Positions 1-7,976 of a stretch of 64,000 bases of DNA are shown here, one piece after another; position 1 is the first letter of the stretch, and each line of letters begins with the position of its first letter. Made by a program: the position numbers and the translations under genes. The notes beneath the pieces are model-generated. The model saw only the letters and a list, made by a program, of their open reading frames with translations, did no database searches and was not told where the DNA came from. The DNA is from Candidatus Poribacteria bacterium. GTDB taxonomy: Bacteria; Poribacteria; WGA-4E; WGA-3G. The stretch is taken from positions 4,334,204-4,398,203 of the forward strand of contig OY282386.1 of NCBI GenBank assembly GCA_958295945.1. The letters are read 5' to 3'.

Positions 1-597
1 CATTTTAATAAGGAGATGACTCTTGCGTTAGTTTCTCATAGTGAGGGTGATGTATCTAAGTTCCCATCTTTAATTCTGCGTGTACCAGTAAAAGAAGTTG
101 ATACATTTGTCACAGACTTAGATATGTTAAAGAACATGAAAATCGCAGTATCGGGTCTACCACTTGAGTTCCTTGAAACACAAGACTACAAAGGGATTAC
201 TGTGCAACCTGTCAGGATACGTCTGAATTTCTTATTAGCACTTACAGGAGCTTATGCGTCAGTAGGTGAGGATTTCATTTTTAGTACAACACTAACCGGT
301 ATAAAGTCCGTGCTTGATACATATTCAGGAGACACACCTGAACTAAGTGATGTAGCGTTCTCTGAAGATAGTCTACAGACATATATTCAACCTAATTATT
401 TAGTCCCTGAAATAACGCGTTTTATACCGATAGCAACGATGATTGCCTCTTTATCTGGTTATAAATTAGATGCAGTTTTAATGAGACGACTTAAAGATAA
501 TCTCTTTCCGCTGGAATCTCTTGGACCTATTACTGCCGATGTGCATGTTGATGAGAATGGTGTTTCTTCTGATGTACGGATTGTATTTGAAAAATAA
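1..597 (+). CDS. C-terminal part of a hypothetical protein, truncated by the window edge
   Basis: The reading frame is open from the first base (His-Phe-Asn-Lys-Glu before the first Met at 16), so the gene probably starts outside the window. The visible ~198 residues have no transmembrane segment or recognisable catalytic motif. They alternate beta-type stretches with acidic loops and end DVRIVFEK. The tone resembles large poribacterial or cyanobacterial proteins of the DUF3352 type, but I could not confirm that. If the Met at 16 were the real start, the AAGGAG-like bases at 10-15 would sit too close to it to act as a ribosome binding site, which favours truncation. Confidence 0.6.
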   Translation, partial: HFNKEMTLALVSHSEGDVSKFPSLILRVPVKEVDTFVTDLDMLKNMKIAVSGLPLEFLETQDYKGITVQPVRIRLNFLLALTGAYASVGEDFIFSTTLTGIKSVLDTYSGDTPELSDVAFSEDSLQTYIQPNYLVPEITRFIPIATMIASLSGYKLDAVLMRRLKDNLFPLESLGPITADVHVDENGVSSDVRIVFEK

Positions 598-614
598 TAT
601 AGGAGGTATTAACG

Positions 615-701
615 ATGGCAAAAGTTACGCTTGAAACTGTCTTTGAACGATTAGATAGACTTGAGAAAGGCATTACTGAGTTGAAGAGAATGTATCTATA
701 G
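615..701 (+). CDS. 28-residue ORF, possible remnant of an antitoxin-like gene
   Basis: A strong AGGAGGT at 601-607 lies 7 nt before an ATG, giving a 28-residue product starting MAKVTLETVFERLDRLEKG with a heptad-like amphipathic helix. The frame stops at 699-701. A different frame then stays open to about 780 and reads ERDPDISKRAFEEVYKKWG. The two pieces could be one small gene broken by a frameshift, of the short N-terminal coiled-coil kind seen in bacterial antitoxins. That family link is inference. Confidence 0.35.
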   Translation: MAKVTLETVFERLDRLEKGITELKRMYL

Positions 702-771
702 TCTCAAAACAGGGGATTAGCGAGCGCGATCCTGATATTTCTAAAAGAGCATTTGAAGAAGTCTATAAAAA

Positions 772-1503
772 ATGGGGATTTCTATTGAAGGTGGTCAAGG
801 CTATATCGTTAATGTTCCAGAAGTTCGCAATTTTGCCCTCGTCGGTTCACGGTGGACAAACCAAAACGAGGATGTGGCTGCAGCACCTAACATAGTCAAA
901 CTGAAGGATACGTGGGCATTCGTCGTTAGTGGAAAGTTGGAAGGCAAAGCAACCTTTGATGGCTATCAGGTAATCGTCCGCAACCAAAGAACAAATGGTG
1001 TGATTACCGCACCGATACAAGGTGAGTACTTTGCAGCGGCAACGGTAGACTTAACGCGAAAAAGCGTTGTTAAACTTGGAGACGTGATCGAATTACGCGT
1101 TATCGGTCCGGATGGCAACTTTGAATCACAAAACCTTCAATTTAAAGTAACTTCAGAGAACTTGGCGAACGCTGTTTTGACTGTCAATCTTGATAGGATC
1201 GGAAAACCGAATCAGAATCAGTTATTGCAGAACTACCCAAATCCGTTTAACCCTGAGACGTGGATTCCATATCAACTTTCACAAGACAGTCCTGTTTCGG
1301 TCACTATTTACGATTCTACTGGTCAGTTGATTCGCACACTTCCGCTCGGTTTTCAATCTACTGGTTTCTATAACAGTCGAGACCGTGCTGCTTATTGGGA
1401 TGGTCGTAATACAATTGGAGAACGGGTCGCAAGTGGTGTCTATTTTTACAGACTTGAAATCCCATCCTTCCAACAGACACGACGACTCGTCATTTTAAAG
1501 TAG
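772..1503 (+). pseudogene. C-terminal remnant of a large secreted surface protein (PNPFNPETWIPY C-terminal domain)
   Basis: The 243-residue frame begins abruptly with GISIEGGQGYIVNVPE, a motif that normally lies inside large poribacterial secreted proteins. It has no signal peptide and no ribosome binding site at 772. Residues ~1-140 look like beta-sandwich sequence. Residues ~150-243 are the same C-terminal domain as in the sulfatase and LRR proteins of this window: NYPNPFNPETWIPYQL, then AAYWDGRN, then a final VILK. In type IX-like systems such domains direct export or surface attachment. The missing N-terminus and the decayed 600-770 region upstream suggest a deletion or rearrangement remnant, not an expressed gene. 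Confidence 0.6.
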
Positions 1504-1524
1504 GGGCAACCCGCAAAGAATTTA

Positions 1525-1565
1525 GAAGTGTCACAGTTGTACTATCAAAGCAACTGTGACACTTC
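1525..1565. terminator. Perfect 15-bp inverted repeat between convergent genes
   Basis: Arms GAAGTGTCACAGTTG (1525-1539) and CAACTGTGACACTTC (1551-1565) are perfectly complementary with an 11-nt loop. The hairpin lies 22 nt after the stop of the + strand remnant and 30 nt before the end of the convergent LamG gene. It could end transcription from both sides. There is no long T tract, so intrinsic termination would be weak. Confidence 0.6.
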
Positions 1566-1595
1566 GTTCAGCTCTTATAAGTTCGCAAATTATAG

Positions 1596-2408
1596 TTACC
1601 TTGAAACCTTTATCGCTCCCCATACAATAGCCAGTTTCTCTTGAGGACTAACATCAAGTCCGTTTGCATTGAAATTCTGTCTGATTTCAGCATCTGACAA
1701 CGCTCTATTATATATCCCTACTTCGTCAATTAACCCCTCAAAATATCTACGTGTGACTTCCCCTCTTCTGACAGATGCACCAATGTACAAGTGAGAGTCT
1801 GTGGTAACATCTGTGCCTTCAGAAGGTCCACCCTCGGCATCAAGCTTGTTATCAATATAGATGCGAGTCGTATCCAATCTATCGGAGACAAAGACCACAT
1901 GATGCCAATCTCCATCTACAACATCACTGACAGAATTAAAGTCGATTTTGGGACCACCACCACCTTCATTTGCTATTGTCATCTGTAGTTTAGTCGCTAC
2001 AATTTTCCAGAGGATTCTGGCGTTGCCACCACCATCACCCTTGCTAATGATTGTGGACTGTCCTCCGCCCAATTCTGGTGGTTTGTCAACCTTGATCCAA
2101 GCCATCATTGAGAAATCTTGGTCTGCATGAAAGTCCAAACTACCATTCCCAGGAGAAGGAACAGAAATAGCGTCGGGTTCTCCTCCGAATTCAAACGCTT
2201 CACCGATTTTGCCTTTGACATGCTTAGGTGTACCTAAAATCGTTCCGTCATTTCCTCCTACAAGATCTATCACGGTTTTTCCTTGAACATCCGCATCATC
2301 AAAACTCCAATAACTAACTAAACCTTTTTCTACAACCTGACTTTCAAGTGGATTCGTGTGTAAAACCAAGAAAGCCAGTACTAATACCAAACCATTTTTT
2401 GCTTTCAT
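1596..2408 (-). CDS. Exported LamG (concanavalin A-like) domain protein
   Basis: Product of 270 residues. The chosen ATG at 2408 is preceded by GAGGAT and followed by a classic signal peptide (MKAKNGLVLVLAFLVLHTN). A longer in-frame start at 2600 adds a non-conserved AT-rich stretch and was rejected. Residues ~30-245 form one LamG/laminin-G_3 jelly-roll domain: GLVSYWSFDD at the start, a central DGDWHHVVFV, IYIDNK, then GLIDEVGIYNRALSDAEI at the end. Such domains bind or cap carbohydrates at the cell surface. The last residues (EKLAIVWGAIKVSR) match in pattern the tail of the other LamG protein in the window. Ligand unknown. Confidence 0.85.
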   Translation of the reverse strand: MKAKNGLVLVLAFLVLHTNPLESQVVEKGLVSYWSFDDADVQGKTVIDLVGGNDGTILGTPKHVKGKIGEAFEFGGEPDAISVPSPGNGSLDFHADQDFSMMAWIKVDKPPELGGGQSTIISKGDGGGNARILWKIVATKLQMTIANEGGGGPKIDFNSVSDVVDGDWHHVVFVSDRLDTTRIYIDNKLDAEGGPSEGTDVTTDSHLYIGASVRRGEVTRRYFEGLIDEVGIYNRALSDAEIRQNFNANGLDVSPQEKLAIVWGAIKVSR

Positions 2409-2644
2409 CTTTTTATCCTCATCAAAATCTATTATATAATCGTTTGACACTAATGTGAGTTTTATAGTCTTCCTAGAGTATTCATATATGACACAATTTT
2501 CTAAATTATAGCATACAAAGTAATTGATCTGCAATTTTTTGAATAATTGGGAGTGTGTAATGAATTGTAAATTGAAACAAATCGTGGTAACATAATCCAA
2601 TATTCTTGATATAGAAATTCGTTCAGGAACAGTTAGGAGAGATT

Positions 2645-4462
2645 ATGAATCACATTAGAATGAACCGATGGATTGGCAGAGACCAATTGAACCTCAATGA
2701 AATCAATAGTAACTGCTTCTTAAAAGCTGCAACTCTCTTTGCAGATACAGCAATAGAGTCTGGGAGAGATAGATACAGCGGCAGGAATATGCCACTTTTT
2801 GCTGACTGTCTTGATATAGAGCATTTAAGTGCACCACGTTCAAAGACTTCATACCGATCAGGCACTGAACCTAAACCAACAGTCTGGTGTTTCTTTCAAA
2901 ATCAACAGAATCTTATGCGATTACTTGCATCTTTAAGTCAATTCACTGGAGACTGCAAGTATGTCCAAGCCGCAGGAGATGCCACAGACTATATGTTCAA
3001 TAATTACTGGTATCCTGAAAGCGGTGTACTACATTGGGGTGGACACGGCTATGTGGACTTAGCTACTGGCAATACTTACGGCATGAAAGGTGTAGTCCAC
3101 GAAATTGAGGATGTCTACCCATACTGGGAATTGTTGAGAGGGGTGAATGAAGAACGGTGCGAAAAGTTAATGAAAGGCATCTGGGAAGTTAATATGAAAG
3201 ACTGGGATGCACTTCACTACAACAGACACGGTGATTTCAAAAAGCAAGTTAACCATGAAAATACTTGGAACAGAACATGGGATGGATATAAAGAACCCAA
3301 AATCAGTGGAGATCTATCATTTATCAGTGTTGCCCTGGATTTAGCCTATGCAGGATACAGTTTAGGATATCAAAAACAGGAGGAAGCACCACGAATTTGG
3401 GCAGAACGTATGTTGAATCTGATAATAAGGCAACGTGACTCTGAAACGGGTATCTGGCCAAATCTGGTTCATCCACAGAGTGCAAAACGAGGTCTCAATG
3501 TTTTCGGTAGAAAATATCCACAAGCAACTGAACCGAGAGTCTATGTCGGTAACCAATTGAACCATACTATTACACAGATGATGGGTATGTTGACAATCGT
3601 TGAAAATGCATATAAATATGGTCGTATTGGTGAAATAATGCATATTAAAGAGGCTGTTGAACAACATATCATCGGTTTCTTAAACGCCTCCTACGACGCA
3701 CAAAATAACAAACTAAAGAGCATCATTATTGATGGAACAGACCTAACAGACTACCGAATTACCGGTCCATTCAGAGATTCTAAGCTATACTTTGGCGCGA
3801 AAGAAGGTGGCGCATTTTTACCTCAAAATATAACACCACTATTTACTTCAGTTTGCGCGCGCGGATATAGAATTTCTGAAGGAAGAACTGAATTCAGAGA
3901 CTATCTACGAACCATGTTCATGAACTTTGGCATTGGAGACATTGGAATTAACACAAACAGTGATCCAAGCTTAAACTTTGAAACGAGTGCTCTTGAACCC
4001 GCATACATCTTCGCATTAGTGGATCTTTACCGTGTAGAACAAAAAGCAGATTTCTTAAAGATGGCAGAACATATAGGAAATAATCTAATCAAACAAAGAC
4101 AACACAAAAACAGTGGACTCTTTACACTTGAAGATGATTTTGTTTTTCATAGTCGTGTAATGGACAAACCTGAACTTCAGGATGGACATGAAGGTAAAAC
4201 TGTTTCTGAACTCCTACAGGATAATCATAAAACAGCAAATCTTGATGCGATGGAACCATTGGCATTACTGAGCATTTACGCCGCACAGACAGGACGATAT
4301 AACATAATACCTGGCTGGACTGCTGGTGGACTTTACCTGAAGGTGAGTAGTGTCGGTCATATCGTAAGCAAAGAAATGCAACTATGGTTTGATAAACCTT
4401 CACTCAAGCATTTTTACAAGGACAATAATATCAACTGTACTTGGTCTATTGATGAAGATTAA
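2645..4462 (+). CDS. Putative alpha/alpha-toroid carbohydrate enzyme (glycosidase/lyase/epimerase-like), cytoplasmic
   Basis: A 605-residue protein with no signal peptide. TTAGGAGAG lies just before the ATG. The sequence is rich in aromatic residues and helical repeats of the type found in (alpha/alpha)6-7 toroid enzymes such as N-acylglucosamine 2-epimerases, six-hairpin glycosidases and some pectate lyases. Examples are NNYWYPESGVLHWGGHGY, NRTWDGY, a repeated ALDLAYAGYSLGY-like helix pattern, and FETSALEPAYIFALVDLYR. No single catalytic pair can be assigned from sequence alone. It sits between two LamG genes, which suggests polysaccharide use. The exact family is uncertain. Confidence 0.6.
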   Translation: MNHIRMNRWIGRDQLNLNEINSNCFLKAATLFADTAIESGRDRYSGRNMPLFADCLDIEHLSAPRSKTSYRSGTEPKPTVWCFFQNQQNLMRLLASLSQFTGDCKYVQAAGDATDYMFNNYWYPESGVLHWGGHGYVDLATGNTYGMKGVVHEIEDVYPYWELLRGVNEERCEKLMKGIWEVNMKDWDALHYNRHGDFKKQVNHENTWNRTWDGYKEPKISGDLSFISVALDLAYAGYSLGYQKQEEAPRIWAERMLNLIIRQRDSETGIWPNLVHPQSAKRGLNVFGRKYPQATEPRVYVGNQLNHTITQMMGMLTIVENAYKYGRIGEIMHIKEAVEQHIIGFLNASYDAQNNKLKSIIIDGTDLTDYRITGPFRDSKLYFGAKEGGAFLPQNITPLFTSVCARGYRISEGRTEFRDYLRTMFMNFGIGDIGINTNSDPSLNFETSALEPAYIFALVDLYRVEQKADFLKMAEHIGNNLIKQRQHKNSGLFTLEDDFVFHSRVMDKPELQDGHEGKTVSELLQDNHKTANLDAMEPLALLSIYAAQTGRYNIIPGWTAGGLYLKVSSVGHIVSKEMQLWFDKPSLKHFYKDNNINCTWSIDED

Positions 4463-4631
4463 AATAACTTTAACAGGAGAACGTTCAGCAATCGGTATTC
4501 AACCATCAATTTTTGCCAACTGCACAGGATTGCAATTCCCGTTTAGAAACAATAAAAATGTTGACAACTTACTTAAAGCTAACATAGGATAGTAATAAGC
4601 ATTGACCCGTAGTCATCAAAGGAGAGTAACA

Positions 4632-5402
4632 ATGAGAATTTTGAAAATACGATTTCTATTATGGCTATTTACTATATGTCTCACAATACACAGTATATCT
4701 TCGGCAAAAAACTTAGCACTTGAATTAGATGGATCCACAGCGATAGAAGTACCTAATAGTGATAGTATCAATCCCAAGAAAGCCATTACAATAGAGGCAT
4801 GGATGAACATGGAAAAGACAGTTGGTGAATGTCTTGCCAAGGATTGGGGAGGAAATAGGGATTACATTTTTCCAGAGATTATCCAGAATGGAACAGGATT
4901 GCGATTTGTGCTCTGGCCAGGAACGAAAATCCTTGATGTTCAAGGCTTTAAGCTCAATGAATGGCAGCATGTGGCTGGTGTCTGGGATGGAAAAGAGATG
5001 CGAACCTATATCAATGGTAAGAAGATGGGAAGTATCCCCTATGATGTACCAGCGTTAGCGTCCACCGAATCAAATCTATATATCGGTGTGGGAGACAGTA
5101 TCAAGTGGTTCTGTCAAGGACTCATTGACGAAATCCGTATATGGGAAGTTTCACGCACTGAAGAAGAAATTAACAGATTCATGATTAAAATTCTAAATGG
5201 AGATGAGGACGGCTTAAACGCACACTATAGTTTCAATAATAGTGATGCCAAAGATAGTACAAATAATAAGAATGATGGTGATATTGGCTTTGGTAAACCG
5301 GTATATGTTGATGTGACAAACCAACTGAAACTTGAACCACTCTCTATAGACGTTACAGACAAACTCACGACGACATGGGGATGGTTGAAGCGGACTCATT
5401 GA
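4632..5402 (+). CDS. Exported LamG domain protein
   Basis: Product of 256 residues. The start at 4632 is preceded by GGAGAG and begins a signal peptide (MRILKIRFLLWLFTICLTIHS, cleavage near Ser-Ala). An ATG further upstream (4602) adds ten residues without a better ribosome binding site. Residues ~30-185 are a LamG domain: ALELDGSTAIEVPNS, ITIEAWMNM, NEWQHVAGVWDG, MRTYINGKKMG, LIDEIRIWEVSRTEEEI. A short second segment contains AHYSFNN. The C-terminal DKLTTTWGWLKRTH parallels the tail of the other LamG protein. It lies 31 nt before the first PhyH-like gene and may be co-transcribed with it. Confidence 0.85.
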   Translation: MRILKIRFLLWLFTICLTIHSISSAKNLALELDGSTAIEVPNSDSINPKKAITIEAWMNMEKTVGECLAKDWGGNRDYIFPEIIQNGTGLRFVLWPGTKILDVQGFKLNEWQHVAGVWDGKEMRTYINGKKMGSIPYDVPALASTESNLYIGVGDSIKWFCQGLIDEIRIWEVSRTEEEINRFMIKILNGDEDGLNAHYSFNNSDAKDSTNNKNDGDIGFGKPVYVDVTNQLKLEPLSIDVTDKLTTTWGWLKRTH

Positions 5403-5433
5403 TTGTGTCTGTCGTATGAAAGGAATACCGAAT

Positions 5434-6237
5434 ATGCCGAAAGTACTTTCACTTGTCGCCTATAATGATTTAGAAAGCCAAGTTGCAGCACTGGAAAGGG
5501 ATGGTTATGTCTATTTCCAAAGTGTACTTGATTCAGATGAAATCGCTGAATTGCGTGCGACAATGGATAGATTGCAAGCAATGCCAGAGTCACATGATCG
5601 TGACGAAACGGTTGAAAAAGGTGATGCATTCCTCCACAAACTCATCAGCAATTCCTTTAATCGTGACCCACTGTATCTTCAATATCTTGACAAATCACCT
5701 GTGATTGAAGTCGTTGAGGCTGCACACGGTGGCGATTGCCATTGTATCGGAATGCATTCTTGGCTGACTGGACCGGGACGACCTGATCAAGGGTTACATA
5801 CCGATTGGCTGCCAATCAGTCTACCAACAGATATTCGTTCCGATCCACGCGTCAAAATCCCAATCTTCATCACCACAGCACATTACTATCTCAACGACAT
5901 GTATGAAGAATTGGGACCGACAAAGTTTGTACCGGGAAGTCATTTCTCTGGATGCTCTCCAAATGGAGCAACAGAGTGGAAAAACCAAGATGAAGAGAGC
6001 ATTTTATGCAATGCGGGGGACGTGGTGCTTTTCCGGAGTGAAGTTTGGCATCGTGGTTCTGCCAATACCAGCAACGAAGTCCGTTACCTCATGCAAGTAC
6101 ACTATGCAATGCGTATGATTACACAGAAATATCCGCCCTATCTGAATAAATTCCAGTTTGATGAATCGATCTTATCACAAGCAAACTCAAGACAGAGACG
6201 GCTACTTGGCGATCATCAACCAAGTAACTATGATTGA
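5434..6237 (+). CDS. Phytanoyl-CoA dioxygenase (PhyH)-like Fe(II)/2-oxoglutarate oxygenase, copy 1
   Basis: Product of 267 residues. The start at 5434 is chosen because AAAGGA lies 9 nt upstream and because it gives the same length and N-terminus (SLVAYNDLESQV) as the paralogue at 7012. The double-stranded beta-helix fold is indicated by the metal triad His122-x-Asp124 (GLHTDW) and His206 (VWHRGSAN), followed by an Arg in EVRYLMQ for 2-oxoglutarate. Members of this family hydroxylate aliphatic carbons of lipids, amino acids or secondary metabolites; the substrate here is unknown. It is soluble and cytoplasmic. Identity with the 7012 copy is very high in the catalytic core and lower at residues ~30-70. 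Confidence 0.9.
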   Translation: MPKVLSLVAYNDLESQVAALERDGYVYFQSVLDSDEIAELRATMDRLQAMPESHDRDETVEKGDAFLHKLISNSFNRDPLYLQYLDKSPVIEVVEAAHGGDCHCIGMHSWLTGPGRPDQGLHTDWLPISLPTDIRSDPRVKIPIFITTAHYYLNDMYEELGPTKFVPGSHFSGCSPNGATEWKNQDEESILCNAGDVVLFRSEVWHRGSANTSNEVRYLMQVHYAMRMITQKYPPYLNKFQFDESILSQANSRQRRLLGDHQPSNYD

Positions 6238-6313
6238 TGAATTTAGCGTAACGTTGTATAATATTGATTATCAAATCAATTTAACATTCCTATATTGTTT
6301 AAAGGAGTTACTA

Positions 6314-6889
6314 ATGAGAAAAAAACAAGATTCTATGATTTTAAAAGCCATATTTCTACTATTGATTAGTATTTCTATCACATTAATTGGTTGTGAGAGA
6401 ATGCCACAACAGACAGGAATTATTCCAACCGCACCTGAAAAACAAGCAAAAGCCGTGATTGGCTCATCAAACGACAGTGGAATAAGCGGAGAAGCAGTTT
6501 TCACCCAAGATGGTGCCCAAATCAAACTTATGATTGATATTCAAGGTGCAACCCCCGGTCTTCACGCCGTGCATATACACGAACACGGTGATTGCAGTGC
6601 ACCCGATGGCACATCCGCTGGTGGTCATTGGAATCCCACAGGTGTTGCGCACGGCAAATGGGGAGAAGGTGAGTTTCATCTTGGGGACATCGGGAATATT
6701 AACGTCGGAGATGATGGAATGGGTAGTATTTCATTAACCACTGATCTCTGGGAAATCGGCTCAGGTTCAGATATAGATGTTGTAGGTAAGAGTATTATTG
6801 TCCATGCTGGTGCTGACGACTTCACATCACAACCTTCTGGTGCTGCGGGTATGCGTATCGGTTGCGGTGTTATTGAATTATTAGAATAA
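6314..6889 (+). CDS. sodC: Cu/Zn superoxide dismutase, lipoprotein
   Basis: Product of 191 residues starting at 6314 behind AAAGGAG. An upstream extension of this frame overlaps the previous gene and was rejected. The N-terminus is a lipoprotein signal ending in LIGC (Cys near residue 26), so the enzyme should be anchored outside the inner membrane. Copper and zinc ligands are present: His87-Ile-His89-Glu-His91 with Asp93-Cys94, His105 in GGHWNP, the following AHGKWG and FHLGDIG, and VHAGADD near the C-terminus. The closing half of the disulfide is in IGCGV. It converts superoxide to peroxide and oxygen. Its place between two iron oxygenase genes suggests oxidative protection, which is inference. 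Confidence 0.93.
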   Translation: MRKKQDSMILKAIFLLLISISITLIGCERMPQQTGIIPTAPEKQAKAVIGSSNDSGISGEAVFTQDGAQIKLMIDIQGATPGLHAVHIHEHGDCSAPDGTSAGGHWNPTGVAHGKWGEGEFHLGDIGNINVGDDGMGSISLTTDLWEIGSGSDIDVVGKSIIVHAGADDFTSQPSGAAGMRIGCGVIELLE

Positions 6890-6893
6890 CTGC

Positions 6894-6953
6894 GACAGTC
6901 TCTTAACGCACTTTTTCAAGGATGTCTTGCTGGATTTAGGTCCTTGGACTGTC
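6894..6953. other. Nested inverted repeats between sodC and the second PhyH gene
   Basis: An outer pair GACAGTC (6894-6900) / GACTGTC (6947-6953) encloses an inner pair CAAGGA (6917-6922) / TCCTTG (6941-6946). The two right arms are adjacent. Together they could fold a ~60-nt structured RNA after the sodC stop codon. It may be a weak terminator or leader; there is no T tract. Confidence 0.3.
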
Positions 6954-7011
6954 AGCAGGACACCTGAAATTACTAAACATTGGATATATTATAATCAAAA
7001 GGAAAACACAA

Positions 7012-7815
7012 ATGGCAAAAGAACTCTCACTTGTCGCCTACAACGATTTAGAAAGTCAAGTTGAAGCACTGGAAAGAGATGGTTATGTCTATTTTCCCAA
7101 TGTCATGAATAAGGATGAAATCACCATATTGCGAGAGACTATGGATCGTTTAGGTACCATACCTGAATGCTATGATAGACACCAAACACCAGACAATGGT
7201 GGTGGTTTCCTTAACAAAATTATAAACAACTCCTTTAATCGTGATTCACTTTATCTGCAATTCCTTGACAAATCACCGATCATTGAAGTAGCAGAAGCAA
7301 CACACGGTGGAGATTGCCATTGTATCGGTATGCAATCGTGGATCACGGGTCCTGGACGACCAGATCAGGGGTTACATACAGATTGGCTGCCCATTAGTTT
7401 ACCCACAGATGTTCGGACTGACCCACGCGTCAAAGTTCCAATCTTCATTACCACAGCACATTACTATCTCAATGATATGTATGAGGAATTAGGACCGACA
7501 AAATTTGTGCCGGGTAGTCATTTCTCCGGATGTTCTCCAGATGGAAAGACTGAGTGGAATAAACGTGGTGAGGAGAGTATATTATGCAATGCAGGGGATG
7601 TTGTGCTTTTCCGGAGTGAAGTTTGGCATCGTGGTTCAGCAAATACCAGCAACGAAGTCCGTTATCTCCTACAGGTGCATTATGCTCAACGGATGATTAC
7701 ACAGAAATACCCTCCCTACTTGAATAAGTTTCAGTTTGATGAATCGATTCTCGATCTTGCTAACCCACGACAGAGACGGTTGCTTGGGGATCATCGACCA
7801 AGTAATTATGATTGA
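7012..7815 (+). CDS. Phytanoyl-CoA dioxygenase (PhyH)-like Fe(II)/2-oxoglutarate oxygenase, copy 2
   Basis: A 267-residue paralogue of the 5434 gene, collinear over its full length and with the same metal ligands: GLHTDW for His-x-Asp and VWHRGSAN for the distal His. The ribosome binding site is AAAAGGAAA, ~9 nt before the ATG. Most differences lie in residues ~30-70 (PNVMNKDEITILRE against QSVLDSDEIAELRA), the lid or substrate side of the fold, while the C-terminal half is almost invariant. This pattern suggests duplication with divergence of substrate entry. sodC lies between the copies. Confidence 0.9.
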   Translation: MAKELSLVAYNDLESQVEALERDGYVYFPNVMNKDEITILRETMDRLGTIPECYDRHQTPDNGGGFLNKIINNSFNRDSLYLQFLDKSPIIEVAEATHGGDCHCIGMQSWITGPGRPDQGLHTDWLPISLPTDVRTDPRVKVPIFITTAHYYLNDMYEELGPTKFVPGSHFSGCSPDGKTEWNKRGEESILCNAGDVVLFRSEVWHRGSANTSNEVRYLLQVHYAQRMITQKYPPYLNKFQFDESILDLANPRQRRLLGDHRPSNYD

Positions 7816-7877
7816 TATTATTGCTACTCAAGATGATATGGAGTGGGTAGAGTTTTTTACAAAATACGACCAGACAC

Positions 7878-7927
7878 CTGTAGGAGCGATCTCCGAATCG
7901 CGACAGATCGGGAATCGGAATTCCCTC
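7878..7927. repeat. Dispersed two-hairpin intergenic repeat, copy 1
   Basis: The sequence CTGTAGGAGCGATCTCCGAA and what follows contains two short hairpins: GCGAT-(CTCCGA)-ATCGC and GGGAA-(TCGGAA)-TTCCC. The loops are complementary at 5 of 6 bases. A second copy is at 25418-25480. It lies between two PhyH-like genes and may act at RNA level after the copy-2 gene. Confidence 0.75.
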
Positions 7928-7976
7928 TTATAATGAATTATGCGGTTTGTGCCAGTTACTTTTCGCACCTGATGAT

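Noticed and set aside
4452..4592. 46-codon frame overlapping the end of the toroid-enzyme gene
   Set aside because: Overlaps the stop by 11 nt without a ribosome binding site. The product (ERSAIGIQPSIFANCTG...) matches nothing I know. A decayed gene end is possible but unsupported.
7947..7976. TTG start adding ten residues to the third PhyH gene
   Set aside because: It begins 20 nt after the dispersed repeat with no ribosome binding site, and the added residues are not conserved in type.
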